A DNA stretch of 64,000 nucleotides from Pelecanus crispus (taxonomy: Eukaryota > Chordata > Aves > Pelecaniformes > Pelecanidae), in NCBI RefSeq assembly GCF_030463565.1, contig NC_134643.1:1002001-1066000 (forward strand). The letters run 5' to 3'. Below, piece after piece: positions 10,786 through 25,700 of this stretch (the first letter of the stretch is position 1; each line of letters begins with the position of its first letter). The position numbers and the translations under genes were made by a program. A model generated the notes under the pieces. It did no database searches, was not told where the DNA came from, and saw nothing but the letters and a program-made list of their open reading frames with translations.

Positions 10786-13700
10786 ATGGACGCGCTGTGC
10801 CGGGCTGAGCCCCGGCCCCGCCGGCCCCCCGCCGCCGCCTCCCCGCTGCCCTGGGCCCGCTTCTCCGCCTGGCTTGACTGTGTCTGCGTGGTCACCTTCG
10901 ACCTGGAGCTGGGCCAGGCCATGGAGGTGCGGGCAGGGCCGGAGGGCGAGTGAGGGGCCGGGCCCGGGCAGGGCCGGGGGTGTCTGAGGGGGCCGGGTGT
11001 GAGGGTTCCGGGCCCGGGCAGGGCCGGGGGGCGAGTGAGGGTCTGGGCCCAGGCAGGGCCGGGGGTGTCTGAGGGACCCGGGCAGGGCCGGGGGTGTCCG
11101 AGGGGGCCGGGTGTGAGGGTTCCGGGCCCGGGCAGGGCCGCGGGGCGAGTGAGGGTCTGGGCCCAGGCAGGGCCGGGTGTGTGGAGGGGTCTGGGCCTGG
11201 GTAGGGCCGGGGGTGGGGGGGTCCGGGCCCGGGCTGGGCCGGGGGGCGAGTGAGGGTCCGGGCCCGGGCAGGGCCGGGGTGTGTGAGGGGTCTGGGCTCG
11301 GGCAGGGCCGGGGGGCAAGTGAGGGGCTGGGCCAGGGCAGGGCTGGGGGGTTTGAGGGGTCTGGGCCCGGGCAGGGCCGGGGGTGTTTGAGGGGCCCGGG
11401 GGTTTGAGGGGTCCAGGCCTGGGCAGGGCCGGGGGTGTTTGAGGGGCCCGGGGGTTTGAGGGGTCCAGGCCTGGGCAGGGCCTGGGGGCGAGTGAGGGGC
11501 TGGGCCAGGGCAGGGTGGAGGCAGAGCATAGCTGGGGGGATGAGGGGGCCGGGGCAGAGCTGGGGTGGATGGAGGCCGGGAGCAGGCGGGGTGGGATGGG
11601 GAGGCAGGGGAGAGGGAGCAGGCAAAGGGGTGGTGGGGGTAGGGGCAGGGCCGGGGGAAGGCAGGGTGGAATTGGGGCCAGAGACCCTAATTCTGAGGGG
11701 TGGGTGAGGCGGGGGGTGCGGACTGGGGGCAGTGGGGCTGTCCCCCGGGATAAGGCTGGGGCAGGGGTGGGCAGGGGGCTGGGGGCCGGAGGGCAGGGCC
11801 GAGAGGAGCCAGGGCAGCCCGGGGTGTGTGCAGGGGCAGGGGGTGCCTGGGGTGGGCAGTGGGCTGCAGGACTGCCGAGGAGGGGGAGCCGGCTATGAAG
11901 GGAGGAGGGCGGTGGGGAGAAGGCTGCGGAGGAAGGGCTGTGGAAAACAGCCCACGCGGGCAGGAAGGCCTGGGAGCAGGCGCAGGGGTGAATCTTGGTT
12001 GGAAATACAGCTCTGATGTGTGGGGTCAGCGGGCACTAAGGAGGGGCTGAGGTGGGTGTCGCAGCGATAGGGAAGGAGCCGCGGGCTGGGTGGGAAGTGG
12101 GGGAGCGACGGGGACATAACGGGGCACAGCGGAGCGGGGGGCTGAGGACCTGCGGTGTCAGAGGCTTCCCAGGAGGTCTGATATGCCTGTGGGGGTCACT
12201 GGGGAGTCAGAGAGGATGAATTGGGAGTGAAGGGGTTGGAATGGTTTTTCCCTATTCCCTGGAAGATTGCGCTGCTTGCCTCTGAAGAAGGATTTGGAGG
12301 GAGTTAGATGGCTGAGGCTTGTAACGTGACTGAAGGCAAGAGCTGGTCGGTGTTCTAAGGAAATACAACGTAAGGGGACCAGATATCTCTGGGTTATGTT
12401 GAACCTAAGGCATTGCCTCAAATTGCTTGATATATGTTGTGCAGTTGTGGGAAGTACTCCTCACTGTGCCTTTGTGTAAGGAGGTTAACGTTGTTTTTCA
12501 GAGGATTGTGACTTTCCCTTTTTGAAGTCACGCTGAGGCTTCTGAAGGGAATGGGAAGTGGCAGAGATCAAGTTAGCCTGTTGTTGCACTGTTTTCTTAA
12601 ATACTTGACTATGTTTCTTTCCATGAAGCCTGAAAATAAATTTTAAAAATCTGCCGTAGACCTGAGTTTCGCATGTTCTATGTTCTTTCCTGCAAAACAA
12701 TACCCTGGAAAGGATATGAATACGGGGATAATAATTAGCATTTACAATTTGATGCTTCATAGGTGTGTTTTAATATGTAACTACAAAGGAGCTTTCTTAC
12801 TGCTTTTATTACCTATCTAGCATTATAAGGAGGGGACTTTGTGATCAGGGTATGCAGTAATATGGTTTGTTAATCCTTGGAAAGGTATTTTTTTCTTCTT
12901 CTTCTTCCTTTCCTCCCTTTTCCTCCTTTGCCTATGTAAATATTGATGGGAAAAATGCTTCTCGTGTGGCATAAATGACCAAGAAGACTGGGAACATCTC
13001 AGCATCTGGACTGAGTGATGACACAACCCCACTGTCACTTTTCCTTTGGCTTGTCCGTTGTGGATTTCTGTCTCTGAGCAAAGGGTTTGGGCAAGGAACA
13101 GGGGTCTGCATTAGGTAAGACACCCAGAAAGGAAGCCAGGCAGAGGAGAAGCTGTGTGATAAAGATCCCGTGTTCCGTTCTTGATGGGGTTGGGAAAATA
13201 AAAAAGCTCAAGCTGCTACTGTCTTACAGGCGAATCTCAAGTAAAATTATTTCAAAATTTTGAAAAACTATTGCCAGGAGTCAAATGGTGACATTATCTT
13301 CCTGCTTATTCCCTATTTCCATCTGTTGCCTTGGCTGTTTTAGATTGGGTCCAGATCCTGCGGCTCGTCTCCAAGTAGGCTGACTTCTGCAGCCGAGAAG
13401 AGGGAGGTTTATGATTTGGGCTCTCAACTGCGAGTTTCTGGGTTAAAAAAAATGCATCTGTGGCACCCAGCCCTGTGGGACTTCAGTCCTGGCTGAGTTT
13501 GCGCGGGAAGTTTGCCATAGACATTACCAGATCAGTGTAGCTGACTGAGATTAGATCTTGACAGAGCTCTCTGTGGTTTTGTGGATGTACATATATCCCT
13601 CTAAAGAATGATTTATGCACAGGGGCTGTTCACGCACCCAGGGATTACACAAAGTGACAGGCTACAAATACTCGGAGTAACTTGCTCTACCTCACATGCT

Positions 13701-16700
13701 CACAGCAAAGTGAGTCAGGAGGAAGGGAAACCTCCCGTTCTGGAGGTTGCACCATACTTTTCCATCATCCCTGTAAATCGGCATGTGAAGACGCAGGCAT
13801 CCCTCGTCCAACCTTAGGATGTCCCCTGCAGTTCTGCTGTAGGAGCGGGCCTGGCTCACTCGGGGTTTCTGTGCTGAAACCTTGTAATCCTTTCCTGAAG
13901 ATTACTTTTTCCCCGAGTATTGGACTCTTTCCAAATAAAACATCTCTTTTCATCCCTTTCTGCCCAGATCTACATGGAAGCCACGTTATTGAAGCCTGCT
14001 TAGTGTGTGTTGTCTGTCCTTCAGCCACACTGAGTGGAAAGGTGAAATTACCCCTGGAATGGGGTCGGCTCTGTGGGTACAGCTTCGCAGCCAAGAGCTT
14101 GTTTAGGGTCTGCTCAGGTTCCTGAATATTGCGTGACTTGTGTTCTGTGCAGTTGTCTCGCAGTGGAGATATACCATCGGCCTGAAATTCAGTGAGTCCC
14201 CCTCTGCTGCTGTTTAAATGTACAGTAGAAAAGGTGTTACAAAGGAAAACATAGGTTAATGCAGGAATTAGGTGTGATTACTGTTTCTGACTCATCCACC
14301 CGTTTACATTTCTTCAGATAGGCCACTACAGACAGCAAAAATACTGCACGTTTCTGAGACGATCCTCTCCGGCTAGCAGTCTGCATCCCGCCGGAGCAGC
14401 CCTCCCCGCCAGCCGCTTGCCGCCCGACTCCGCAAGGGCTCTGCCTTCTCCGGTGCCGCTGTCATAGAAACGCTGAAAATTCATCCCCGTGGTTCTGAAA
14501 TATCCCCTTTCACAACGGCGCTGGCTCCTCCCTCCTCGAGCTTTTCCAAACACAGGCACTTTGTGAAGCTGGGTTACTTCAGAGTCACCAGAAGTCATTT
14601 TCTGGGATGTTCTCCGTGTTGCTATGGCAGCAGCAGAGTGCTTGGCACCCGTACCGATATCAACAGCAAAGCTTTAGTGCAAGGATCTGTTTTCAACAAC
14701 ATGTGTCACCTCCATGCTTGTTAAGTCAGTATTGATGGGAGAGAGAGCTACATCACGAGTTAGGACATAATTTAAGCCCTTTTGGGCTACTTCTGAGATA
14801 TCCAGGGACTTTTACAAATAAAATTTCCTTTTTGTTTACTGCCTTTTTGCTTTTGAGAAGTTTTAGTCACTAGGATTCTTACTATTTTAGATGGGGTTTT
14901 TAATCTTGTAAATATTTAGTGATTTCTCCCCCCCAAAAACTTCTCAAAGTTTGTACTTCTCAACGGCAGAAGTACGTGTCAGAATGTTAAACCAAAGGGG
15001 AAGCAAAGATGCAGAAGATAAGGCCTATTTTTCAAAAACATGGTGTCTGAATTTTTGGGTTTGTCAGTGCTTCTGTCATCAGTCAGACGCATTTGAGCCT
15101 GATTTTTTTTTTCTTTTTTTTTTTTCCTTCTCCCCCTCCTCCAAAATGCTGAGCGCATGTCTCCAAGTGAAACACAGGCGTAGCATATCTTTAAACTTGG
15201 ACCCACAAAGCAGCTAGGAGCCATCAGTATCCACCTCTGGTCTGATTTACTTGCAGAAACAGCCCCCAGAAAAGGCAGCAGGAGAATCAGAAGTCTGCTT
15301 GACTCTTGAACTTAAGTTTAAATCATCAGCGGGCACTGCAGAAAGCACGATGCTGTGAGATTCCTGAGCTTGTTGATGAATCAGTGTCAGATGTCCAGGT
15401 CTCTCTTCCTGGTCTATCCATTATTACATGGGAATTAACAAAATAAATGTTTGTATGATCATTAAATTAGTCATAACCACAAGAATTTATTCAGTCGCCT
15501 AATGCAAAAATACAGCGAGCGGAGAAGTGTGTCTCCTCCCGTGGCGTAGTTGTAATGCAGCCCTTCGCGCTTCGATGTCTAAAAAGCCTTCGTTCTCTCG
15601 TCGTGCCTTAACGAGCTGCCTCATCGCTGCGGCTCCTACGTGATCATTTTGCTCCTGTATTCTTGTAGCTTTCGTCTCTCAGAGAAGCTTTAACCGAAGG
15701 CTAATCAGCGTAATTTTTAATTGTTAATTTGGCTCGCTCTCCGAAGCTGATGAGCTGACCTTGCCAAGGAATCGGTGGGGGATTGTTGGAGCGAAGCGGG
15801 CTAGCTCGGTGACCTGCCAGCACGCTGGCGTGGTGCCACCCTCGCTATTTATAGGCTTGTAAGAAGAGTCAAGCGCTGAGGAGAGCTCCTGATTTGAGTG
15901 CCAGATGACTCGCACGCTGACCTGAAGCAGAGTTACTGCCCGGGAGCTGCAGAAGTCTGATGAGCAGATCTCCAGTTTTCAAGTCATTCCCTGCTAGTTT
16001 CTTTTTCATCCGCTTAGTTAAAGCCACCTGCAACTTCTGCATTTCCCGATCAGTAAGTGCCGTAAAGGCTGTGTACTGTACTTCTACAGATTTGTGAGTG
16101 CTTCGATTTCTATCCTCTGCCCAGTGACATGTGAAACTCATTACTGCTGTTGCTGTGTCATTTCTCGCTGTGACTGTTTCTGCAGCGGATCTTGCTGGTG
16201 GATCTCGCCTGCAGTTCTGCCCTCAGCCCTGACCTGTGCAGTCTGGCACCGAGTTCTCTTTTATTGGGTTACAGCAAACGCAGAAAGGGTGTTACCAGCA
16301 TTTACATAGTTCAGCTGCAAAGCTGGAGTCTTTAACGAGATGCTTTAAAATTCTCGAGGATCTCTCTTATCTGAAATGCGCGGTGATAAATTGGGTGTAA
16401 CACAATTGAGCTGTCACCGGTATGCTGACAAAGCATGAATCTTCGAGCCTGTGCCAGACCCACCTCTTTCTCTACAAAACAACCCTTGGCTTGTCTTTCT
16501 AACAACAGCTCAAATCAGGGAGGCTAAACCAGAGCTCCAAGTCCTCTCAAACTTCTCCTGCTGCCCATTTTCTGCTTTTTGGTCACTGTGAACAGCATCT
16601 TAAGCTGACCGGTTGCTCAGGACTGTTAAATAAGCACTGTTACCCTGCATGCTAGGATATATACCCCAGTCTGTGTCTAACACCACACTTTGTATTGTTT

Positions 16701-19700
16701 CGTGTACGTAGGATATATTGTTTTCTAATATCTTCGTACAGCTAGAACCTTTGTCCAGACTGTCATTGTCTCACTCTTGATTATTGCTATATCCTTTCCT
16801 CTGCCCTTGAGGACAGCAATCTTGCCCTGCCCGTGTCTTGGCAGAATGCTGCTGCAAAGGTTGTTTCCCCAGCCACGGCTGTTAACGCTCTCTGTGCCAT
16901 CCTCCAGTGGCTCTTCTTTCCATACCTCGTCGCGTCTACGCGTAGCTTCGTTTTTAAAGCCATTCTTAGTCTTTCCCCTCATGTCATTGCTGTGAAGTCT
17001 GCTTTTACCTCTCAGCAGCTCATGATGCCAGCCTTCCTCGCTCCTTCAGAATATTTGGTGGGTTTAGTGAGTTGTAACTGACTTTTTAGCAACATTTAAA
17101 AAATCAAAATAAAAAGTGACTGTCCTCCAAACAACAACTAGAAATATGCAAAGTCCCGAACTTTCTACATAGGACATTATTTTGGGCAATTTTTAAACTT
17201 GTATTTAGATGCCAAATTGAATATTAATGCTTTCCAGGCTTGGAGAGTAAGTATGTGATAACGTAATTTCAAGCAGCGTGGAATAGTCCTCTCCTGCCTG
17301 CTTTAGAGAAAACAGATGTTTGCACATCAGTAGTCCGTACAGTTACCAACTGGGTGGTGGGGCTGTTTGCTCACCGAGCTATCAACTCTCAAGTTAAAAT
17401 CCAAGTAAAATATAAGCTATTTGTGACAAGTGATAAGCTATCTGTGACAAGTTCAGTGCAGTGGGCTATTGACAGTCAGATTTTAACGGGGTAGATGTAC
17501 CTGCTTGTAGGGTATGTTAGGGAGAAACAAGGCACTTACTCTATGGAAGCAATGCTTGTAGATCTTTGTAGAAGTCATGGGGGAACAGAGTGATTGGCTT
17601 TACTGACTCTTGTCTCTTTTGCAGTTGGTGTATCCTTATGACTTCAGGCTAACAGAGAAAGAGGTAATAACTTTTTTTTTTTTTTTTCTTTTTTTCTTGG
17701 TTTTAAAGACACTGAGCAGCGGTGATGGAGGTTTTCTTACTGTGTGGTTTTGTTTGTTGCAGAAAACTAGTATCTGCTACTTGTCCTTCCCAGACTCCTA
17801 CTCAGGTAGGTAGCATCTGTTGGCCTTGCCTGCAGCCTGCGGGATGGTTCGTGGCCGTTATGAAAGAAACGGCTTCACGATGGAAAGACTGAGTCATTGC
17901 CTCTAATGCAGCAGAGACTGATGGGCTGTGTCTTCTAGAACTGTGACATCAAGGAGCACCCAGCCCTTAGGTCTGAACAAAGAGGCTTCTTGTCATTTTG
18001 ATTGCTCTCTGGATATCGAGTCTGCGATCTAGTGGGTGACAGGACAATTTCTTGATAAGCTTCCATGCTCATGCTCCACCTGTGCCAATAAAATATAAAA
18101 AAAGTCACGAAGGGTGGGTTCCCTGAGGTTTGCAGCTGTCGACTGTCAGCATTTCTGTGCGTGTGAGTGAAGTGCTCGGTGAAGAGAAATAGATGGGGGG
18201 AGAGGATGCTTTCACAGCAGAACTATTCCCAAAGCTTGTCTTTATAAATCAGAAAGGTGGCAATAAGAAATAAGCATGTTAATTCAACCCAGTACCTGTT
18301 CCTGACTGTTAGTTTTCTACAGCTTTGCCCGGTTTAGTTTTAAATGTTTTTTATTATGTACTTTCACTAGTTTCTCAGAGCTTAGTGAATGCTCAGCCTA
18401 AATGTCCCTTTTATTAAAGTAAATTATTTACTAATAGTAATATCTTCATAACACACGCAACAGTCTTTACTCTTCTTCGGAGCATAGCATCTGCAAACAG
18501 CGGGCAGGACGTATGTCCTCTTGCCCCGTTGTAGCGCCTTAGTCTGTTTAGCCGTGGTTTTTGCTCAGTGAGCTTAGAGTGTTTAACTCTTTCCTCATAA
18601 CTGACCTCTTTGTCCGTACCCGGCCCTAGTCCTTCTGCCCTTCCAACTGATGAAACCTCCTGAGGACTTCATGCTTCTTTTTTTCCTGCTGTACAAAGTA
18701 TGCTGGGGGGTGGTGAGCAGTACAGTGTGACCTGGGAGGTGCCCGGCTGTGGTGCTTGTCTAGGTCCTTTGCTGGAACTGTTGTGCAGGGGATTGGTGTT
18801 AAAATCAGTGTTTGTGTGGTCTTGGATTAAGGCCGTTTGTAGGTTTTTCAGTAGGGTGGATGAGAAGAGGTGGCTGCAGCTACTCAGGATAGGTGATACT
18901 TGCCAGCGTCTTTGGGTTTCTCGGCAATGGCCTGGCAAGGTTTAGCTTAATGATATCAGTTCTTGTGTTCAGCTACATGTTCCTCCTGGCTTGCACTGGG
19001 TTTTGGGGGTTTCTTTATGCTGTTACTCTCCATTTTCAGTTTTGGGGTTCCCTGTAAATCAGCATCCCTGTTTTTGTCAGCATTTCTGATTTAAGCAATT
19101 TCCAGCTTTCTCTTTACTGTGACTTCTTCCCGAACGTTTGCGATCTTCTCTGTCTCAGGTGGCCTGGGGGATACTCAATTTAGCTTCCGCCTTCGTCAGT
19201 CTGGGGGACAGAGGACCACTCATTACGAGGACGATGGCGAGTACAATAGAGAAGCACCCCTAACGCTGCAGGTCAGTTGCATTTCACTGCACTACTTATA
19301 CCTGCTAAGCAAACAGAGGTGTTACTGGGTTAAAAGCCACATATGCTTTTGATTTGTTTTCTATACATGAAATACTCATTTCCTGTGGCCATGGGAATAG
19401 TCAGGAAAGGAGAAAGCTTTCAGCACAGGGACTTATTTCCACGTCAATACTCATAGAGGGCTGTGTTGAGAATCCCAGCTACTCTGAGAGATGGAACTGA
19501 ATTGGGGGACCCCAGATTAGAGCAATGGTCATGTTTGGCTACAGTGAAAAGAAAAAACGGTGGCACACAGGAAACATCCAAGAGAGCGCACACCTGTGTG
19601 CGTTGCCACAAGGCAAGACAAGAATATCCTTGTGTGTGGGAAATGAGATGTTTACCTCTCTTGTTGAGGGATGACAGTTCTTTTCATTTATCGCAGGATC

Positions 19701-22700
19701 TGTGTATATGAAAACATCCGGAATAATTGGCATGCCACAAATCCACAGTTTAGCTTCCTATATGCGGGCTGGTTTAACCATACCCAAGCACTAATATCAG
19801 GAGTGTCTGTTAGCTGTGGATTTTCCATCGGTGAACTGTCCTTCCATTTCATGCAGAGAAGGGATGTGCTGAGCACTGTCGCTTCTTTTAATTGAGCAGA
19901 TGGCCATCAGATCAGCTTGTCCGCTTCTGCTTTCTCCTTTGAGATGATGCTTCCTGTGCGTGTGCCTTTTTAACACTTCTGCAATCTTTGTGATATGCTT
20001 TTGTGATACGCAATCCAGAAATGAATTGCTGGTCTGAGAGGGAGTAGGAGGATTTCTTTTCCTAAATTCCAGTCTAGAAATTTTTCAGCTCGCTTGCATC
20101 TTTACTGCTTTGTAGCAATCGGACCCTGCCTCGTAGATTCACCTAGCTTTAAAGAAGTAAGGGAAGTAAAACTGCCAAAGTACTGGATTCTGTTGTGGAA
20201 AAATAATATTTTATTATACAAGAGAAAGGTGCCTTAAACCTTGGGGCTTCAAAAATGATATTAAGGATGGTCTTTGTGTTCAGCGTTGATAACTATCCTT
20301 CCTCTTTGATGTCTGTGGGAACTTAGAAGGCACAGCATCTTTGAAATGATTGCTGGGGATTTGTGTTAAATCTGTTAGTGTTCATGGATGCCGTGAAGGA
20401 AACCTCATTCAGCTTTGTGCTTCATCCCAAGCAAAGTTTGACTGGTACTGCCTTAACTGCCTGACTAAAGAGGAATGCAAACGGGTATGGTAGAGGACAT
20501 CTCCTCCTCTTGGAAGATGCTGTGTTCCTTCCTCAACAATACATTATCTCCTAGCTGGCAAAGAAAACTGGCAGTCAGAGCACATCAGTGGCAGCACTGG
20601 GGTGCCACGATGAGCTCAGTGGGTTGGCTCAGCTGGTCGTATTGGTGGAAACCTCCATTAACCTTTTAGATGATGGCCCTGAAGGTGCTGCAGAAAGGGA
20701 CTAGCGACAGGGGCTACCCGGAGGCTGTAATTTTTTGTGCATTTAGTTGCTTGTATCTCCTCTCTGTCTTCCCATTTGGTAAACTCTCCCAGATAGCTGA
20801 GCATGGATAACTCTGGTAAATAGGAGGGAGTGCTGTAACTGTGTCGTAGCAGGAGTGAGGTGTGTTGTTTGGTCAGTGGCTGGAGGGAGTTTGGCAATGG
20901 CAGGAATCGGTTTCTCAATAACAGCACTGTCGGTCTCTCCTGCAGCGGGAGTCAGCTCATTACTTTGGTTATGTGTACTTCAGGCAAGTCAAGGACAGCT
21001 CGATGAAGAGAGGTTATTTTCAGAAGGTGAGTACTGAAACCAGATAGCTTGCTACTCTCAACTGGTACGTAGCTGTAAAAAGGCACCTATCCATCGCTGT
21101 AAAATAGCACCACTTCCTACGTGACACCCACAGTGTTTCTGCAGGAAACAGCAAAGGTCACGGAGAACGGGAATATGTGGAAAGCGTAATTCCAAACAAA
21201 CCTGGATGCTGTTGCTATGGTGCGTTAATCACATGAGCAGTGACCTGCTGTCTGAATCATGAGATCCTGAAGTACTCGAACATTTGCTTCAGTATGTACT
21301 CTGTAGTGTTACAGATAGCGAGAGGATATACTTCGTTATTGCAGTCTGTGCTAGTTATACCTCAACCCTACTCTTGTTATTGCTTTAATCTTTCTTCTTC
21401 CTAGTAGCCTTCTGGGAATGGATTTCCTGCTGGGATGATTGCTTCTAACTAGCAGCAGTGACACTGCTGGTACCTCGCCAGCCTTGTCTCTTATCATAAA
21501 TTCCTTTGACACAGACATTGGAAAAAATACAAACTGCATGTTTATTTCAGCATAAATATGCAAAGTGCTTTGTATTATTCAGACAGATAGTCATGGTCAC
21601 TGCCTGAGAGTGAAATTTCAGACTTCTTCTAGAGAAGGAAAATATTTTACTTTGATCCAAAGATCCATTTTTCTCCATGGATCCGTGGAATTAGTCTTTC
21701 ACTAGTGTTTTTCCACATCAAAAGATAAAGTGCCATCCTCTCAAACAAGTGAACTTTGAATACCTGCTCTTCAAAGAGCAATGCTTCATAGATGGTCAGC
21801 CTGGTAACTTGCTGGAAGGTGGGGACACCATTCTGAGGCCGCAGCTGCTTGGCCTGCTGTGCTTTCGCTCCTCCACCTCGAGGCAGTGACATGAAGTTTC
21901 TTTCAAAGAGACATGCTAATACAGAAATTGGTTTCTTCATCTCCACTAAAGCAGTGGATTGATCACTCAAAAAGTTGGAGGATTAGAGTAATTGGACAAC
22001 ATGGGGACCTGCTGACCAGGTGTTTATACCAGGCTAACGTGCTTGCTCTTTGGTAGACTCACAAAAGTAGTCAGCACGTTGAATTCCTCAGTGAAGTATA
22101 TTGTCACGCTTGGATGGGGTTTTTTGTTTCAAATGACAAAGTTTTGGGTTGGAAAGGAGGTGTTTAAATGAGGAGTGCAGAAATTTTCACCGGATCCTAA
22201 TTAATGTATTCATTAATGATTTGAGGAAGAGAATAATCAGCATGGTAATGAAAACCCCAGTGGGCGAGTTGGAAAAGTTGTAAAAAATAGTGATATGTTT
22301 CATAAAGAAGCATTAGAAGGAAGCCAAAACAACAACAAAAAATGGCATTGCTGGAAACAAATCAGCATTATTTCAAGTTACTTGTTTCTTCTTCCCCAGA
22401 ATTCCTTTATTTTGTTTATCTACCTAATTTCAGTTTCAGTGGTCTGCTCCTTTGCTCTTCTCTGTCTGAAGTGGTTGTTTTGGTAGCTTTGAACCTATCG
22501 GCAATTTATTTTTGTTTTTCCTCTAGATGATCCTTTGCTAGGTCACAAACTCAGCCCTCTTAGTTGCGGTGGCTCCCTGGTAGAAGCCGCCAGCTGTGCT
22601 TATTCATCAAACAAAAAACTCCTTGCCTGTGTGGATACCCAGGGTCTCCCTAAGCCTGAGGGTTCAGCAGCTAGCGTAGCTAGCAAGAATTCCACCAGTA

Positions 22701-25700
22701 AAAGTGCTGCTTTTGAGCTCTTTCATGGTTTTGATGTTGGGTTTTAAATGTAGCCCTCTAGTAAGCAGTATAAGTATATGCAGTGCTAGAAATGATCACG
22801 TCAGGGGGTCTCTGACTGCTGCACGCACCTTTTTTCAGTCCTTGGTGCTGGTGTCACGCCTTCCATACGTGAACTTGTTCCAGTCATTGCTGCAGCTGAT
22901 TGCTCCGGAATACTTTGACAAGCTGGAGCCGTGCCTGGAGGCAGGTGAGCAGTCGGATCGAGGAGGGAGAGTTTGCATATTGAAATCTCTCAGAGGTTTT
23001 ATCAGGAGGTTCCTGAAAGACAGCTGAAATCTTCCAAATTAGTTCATTCTGGAACAAATTCCAACAGGGAAAAACTTTCATCCAAGTGGTTGGCTTGTCA
23101 AAATTATAAACAGCTGTAAAGGATGCATTAATGGGAATTGTCTGACAGCCTTAATAGATGATGCTGTCAGTTTTGCATACAGTGTGTTCCCAGAGAGAGG
23201 AAAAAACTGCTAATGCTACATCTCTGTCTGGGCCTTTATTGCACTATGCAACTTAATCATGATTTATCGCCAGTCTAGTGCTGCTGGGCCTGCAGTGAAA
23301 ACAGTGGCGCAGACATAAGCCTGGTGTCTGACCTAAACTTGCACAATTATTTGATGTAGTGTTTGTTTGCAGCTAGCCAGGGGGACACGTGAACTGGGAA
23401 TGAGCGATAATTAAATTGGCAGAACTCATGGGACCTGCTGAATTAGCTGTATTGACCTTCAGGTTAAACTTTTTTCTGTACCTGTGTCCCTGCAGTGTGC
23501 AATGAGATTGATCAGTGGCCGCCTCCTGTGCCAGGACAGACTCTGAACCTTCCAGTGATGGGAGTTGTCATTCAGGTACTCGTTGCTGGCGATCTGTACT
23601 CAAAAAACCACAAACTGGGAAGTGGAATGTGTATTCCCTTTTCTTCTGGACGTTAAAATTGCTGTTTACTCTAGATTCTTTCCATTTATTCCTAACGTCT
23701 GTACAATTAGAATTGATAATTGAGGAAGCTTTCTCGCATGGATGGTCGTTAGGGAGGAAAGCAAAGTGTCTGTGCATGCTAACTGATTCCATCTCCCTGG
23801 ATAATCTGTTCTTATTTGTAATCTAGGTGAGAATCCCATCAAGGGTGGATAAGCCAGGATCAAGCCCAGTGAAGCAGTTCAATCAAGAGGTGAGATGAAG
23901 TGTGGCATGACACAAGCCGGTGATGAGCAGAATCTAGACTACTAAGGAAGGAGGGTAGAGAAGAATTGGAACTCTTTCAGCCTTATCCTATTTGAAGCCA
24001 CTTTGGCCTGGGATTAATGTGGTTTAAGCTACCCATCTGGTTCAGACTGCATGCTGTCATGCCTTGTGTCTTTCAAAACAGGATTCTCTGCGCAGAATTT
24101 GTGTGCTTCAAGTTATGTATGTGCATTGTTCTCACAGTTTTTGTTCACCTTGCCTTTCCTGGGAATTCATGCATAGGTAGGTCTCCACGAGACCCTGCCT
24201 TAGTCTTCTGTGCTGTTTTGCAGCATTTGCTGTCTGAGCATCTTTACTGCTTTTATTCAGCTTTAATTTTGATTCTTGTTCATTTGATTTCCCCCTCTTT
24301 TTCTATGCTTTGAATAATGTTGTCATATTCCGCAACTTCTGGTACCCATATTACCAACCCTTCATGTCTCTATCTGTATCTTAAGCTCTGCCTTGCACCA
24401 GAGGAAACTCTAGAAAATAAAGGAGCAGACACAGGAAGTCTTTCACATCTTGAAAAGAAGGGATTCTTGGCTATCTTCTAGCAAAGGAAATTCATTTGGA
24501 CCTTGAATGCTTAACCCAGATCTGTTCCTGGCTCGTATCTCTAAGTGTTAACCTTGTTCTCTTCTTTTTATGCTTATTGTAGAGGGGGCTACTTTATGAT
24601 TGATGTGGCCAGTTTAGATGGCATTTCAGTCAGGATGCTTCCATTTACTAACAGTTTTGGGTTTCTTTGGGTTTTTTTCCTTCCTCATTTAGAATCTGTT
24701 ACCAGCCCCACTGGTCCTCCCCAGTATTCATGAACTGGATCTTTTCAGGTGAGAGCCACCATCCCTGTAACCCTGTTCTCTCCAGCTGCTTTCCCCTCTC
24801 CCTGCTCAGAGTATCCTAGAAATCATAAGTATAATGAAGGTGTCAAATGAGGAATCAAAAATTACTGCTTTGCAGAGTGTCATTTAGAATACCAGGCTTG
24901 CAGAGCTTGTGCGGTGTTTAAACCTGTGCGCACTGCCCTTACCACAACCCCCCGTATCCTGGTTAGAGGAGGGTTTCTTCTTGACCTCAGCTGGTGATCA
25001 GCTTAAGCTCTGAAGCGTACACATTGTGTGTCTGAACCAAACTTTCCAGCATTATAGGTGCTATTCTAATAGACGTACATCTGCCGTAATCCACATGCAT
25101 TTTGCTTTGCTTAGATGAAAAGACGTACTGAGAGCAATACGATCAGCAGGTCGCTCTAGATTGCTTAAAGCGTTTCCTTTAAACATGAATAAAATGGTTG
25201 AGCAACAGCATGTGTAAAGACACATGGCATTCTGTTGTGGGATACTAAAAATCGGTCCTAGATTTCAAATTCCCAGATAGAAGCACATCTGGATAGGCTT
25301 ACATGCCATAACTGTTTCTGGTCTTTTCTGAACTGCATTTCTAACCTCATTCTTCCTTTCACTAACAGGTGTTTCCAGCCAGTGCTAATTCATATCCAGA
25401 TGTTATGGGAGCTGATGTTACTAGGAGAGCCAATTGTTGTAATGGCACCATCCCCTACGGTTTCTTCAGAAATGGTTCTGACACTTACCAGGTAATGCCT
25501 TCAGATTCTGAGATACAGGTAACTATAATCATAAATTCTGGCAGTTTTTCAAATCCACTCTTATGCCAAGTCAATTGTTTTAGATTTAGTTTGCCTATGA
25601 AAGCATGTAAGACAAATAGCATAGCAAGAGAGTCTTGCTTATATTCCACCAATGGTAGGGGAGAGTAAAAGTGAATCTCCCATGTTGGGAGCCCTGATGG

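Larger units (their letters stand above)
10190..11560 (+). promoter_or_regulatory. DENND6B: DENND6B CpG-island promoter
   Basis: A CpG-rich block surrounds the DENND6B start codon at 10786. It includes a GGCACC hexamer repeat near 10303-10326, GC boxes, a long G-tract at about 10638-10680 and GC-rich 5' UTR sequence just before the ATG. No TATA box is evident, as expected for a housekeeping-type promoter. The transcription start cannot be fixed from sequence alone. Confidence 0.75.

Noticed and set aside
10074-11625. Long overlapping minus-strand open frames opposite DENND6B exon 1
   Set aside because: They are antisense readings of the GC-rich minisatellite and the DENND6B exon, with a low-complexity Pro/Ala/Arg composition.
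14326-14598. 90-codon minus-strand frame in DENND6B intron 1
   Set aside because: Some mixed composition, but no domain, no splice context and no partner exon.
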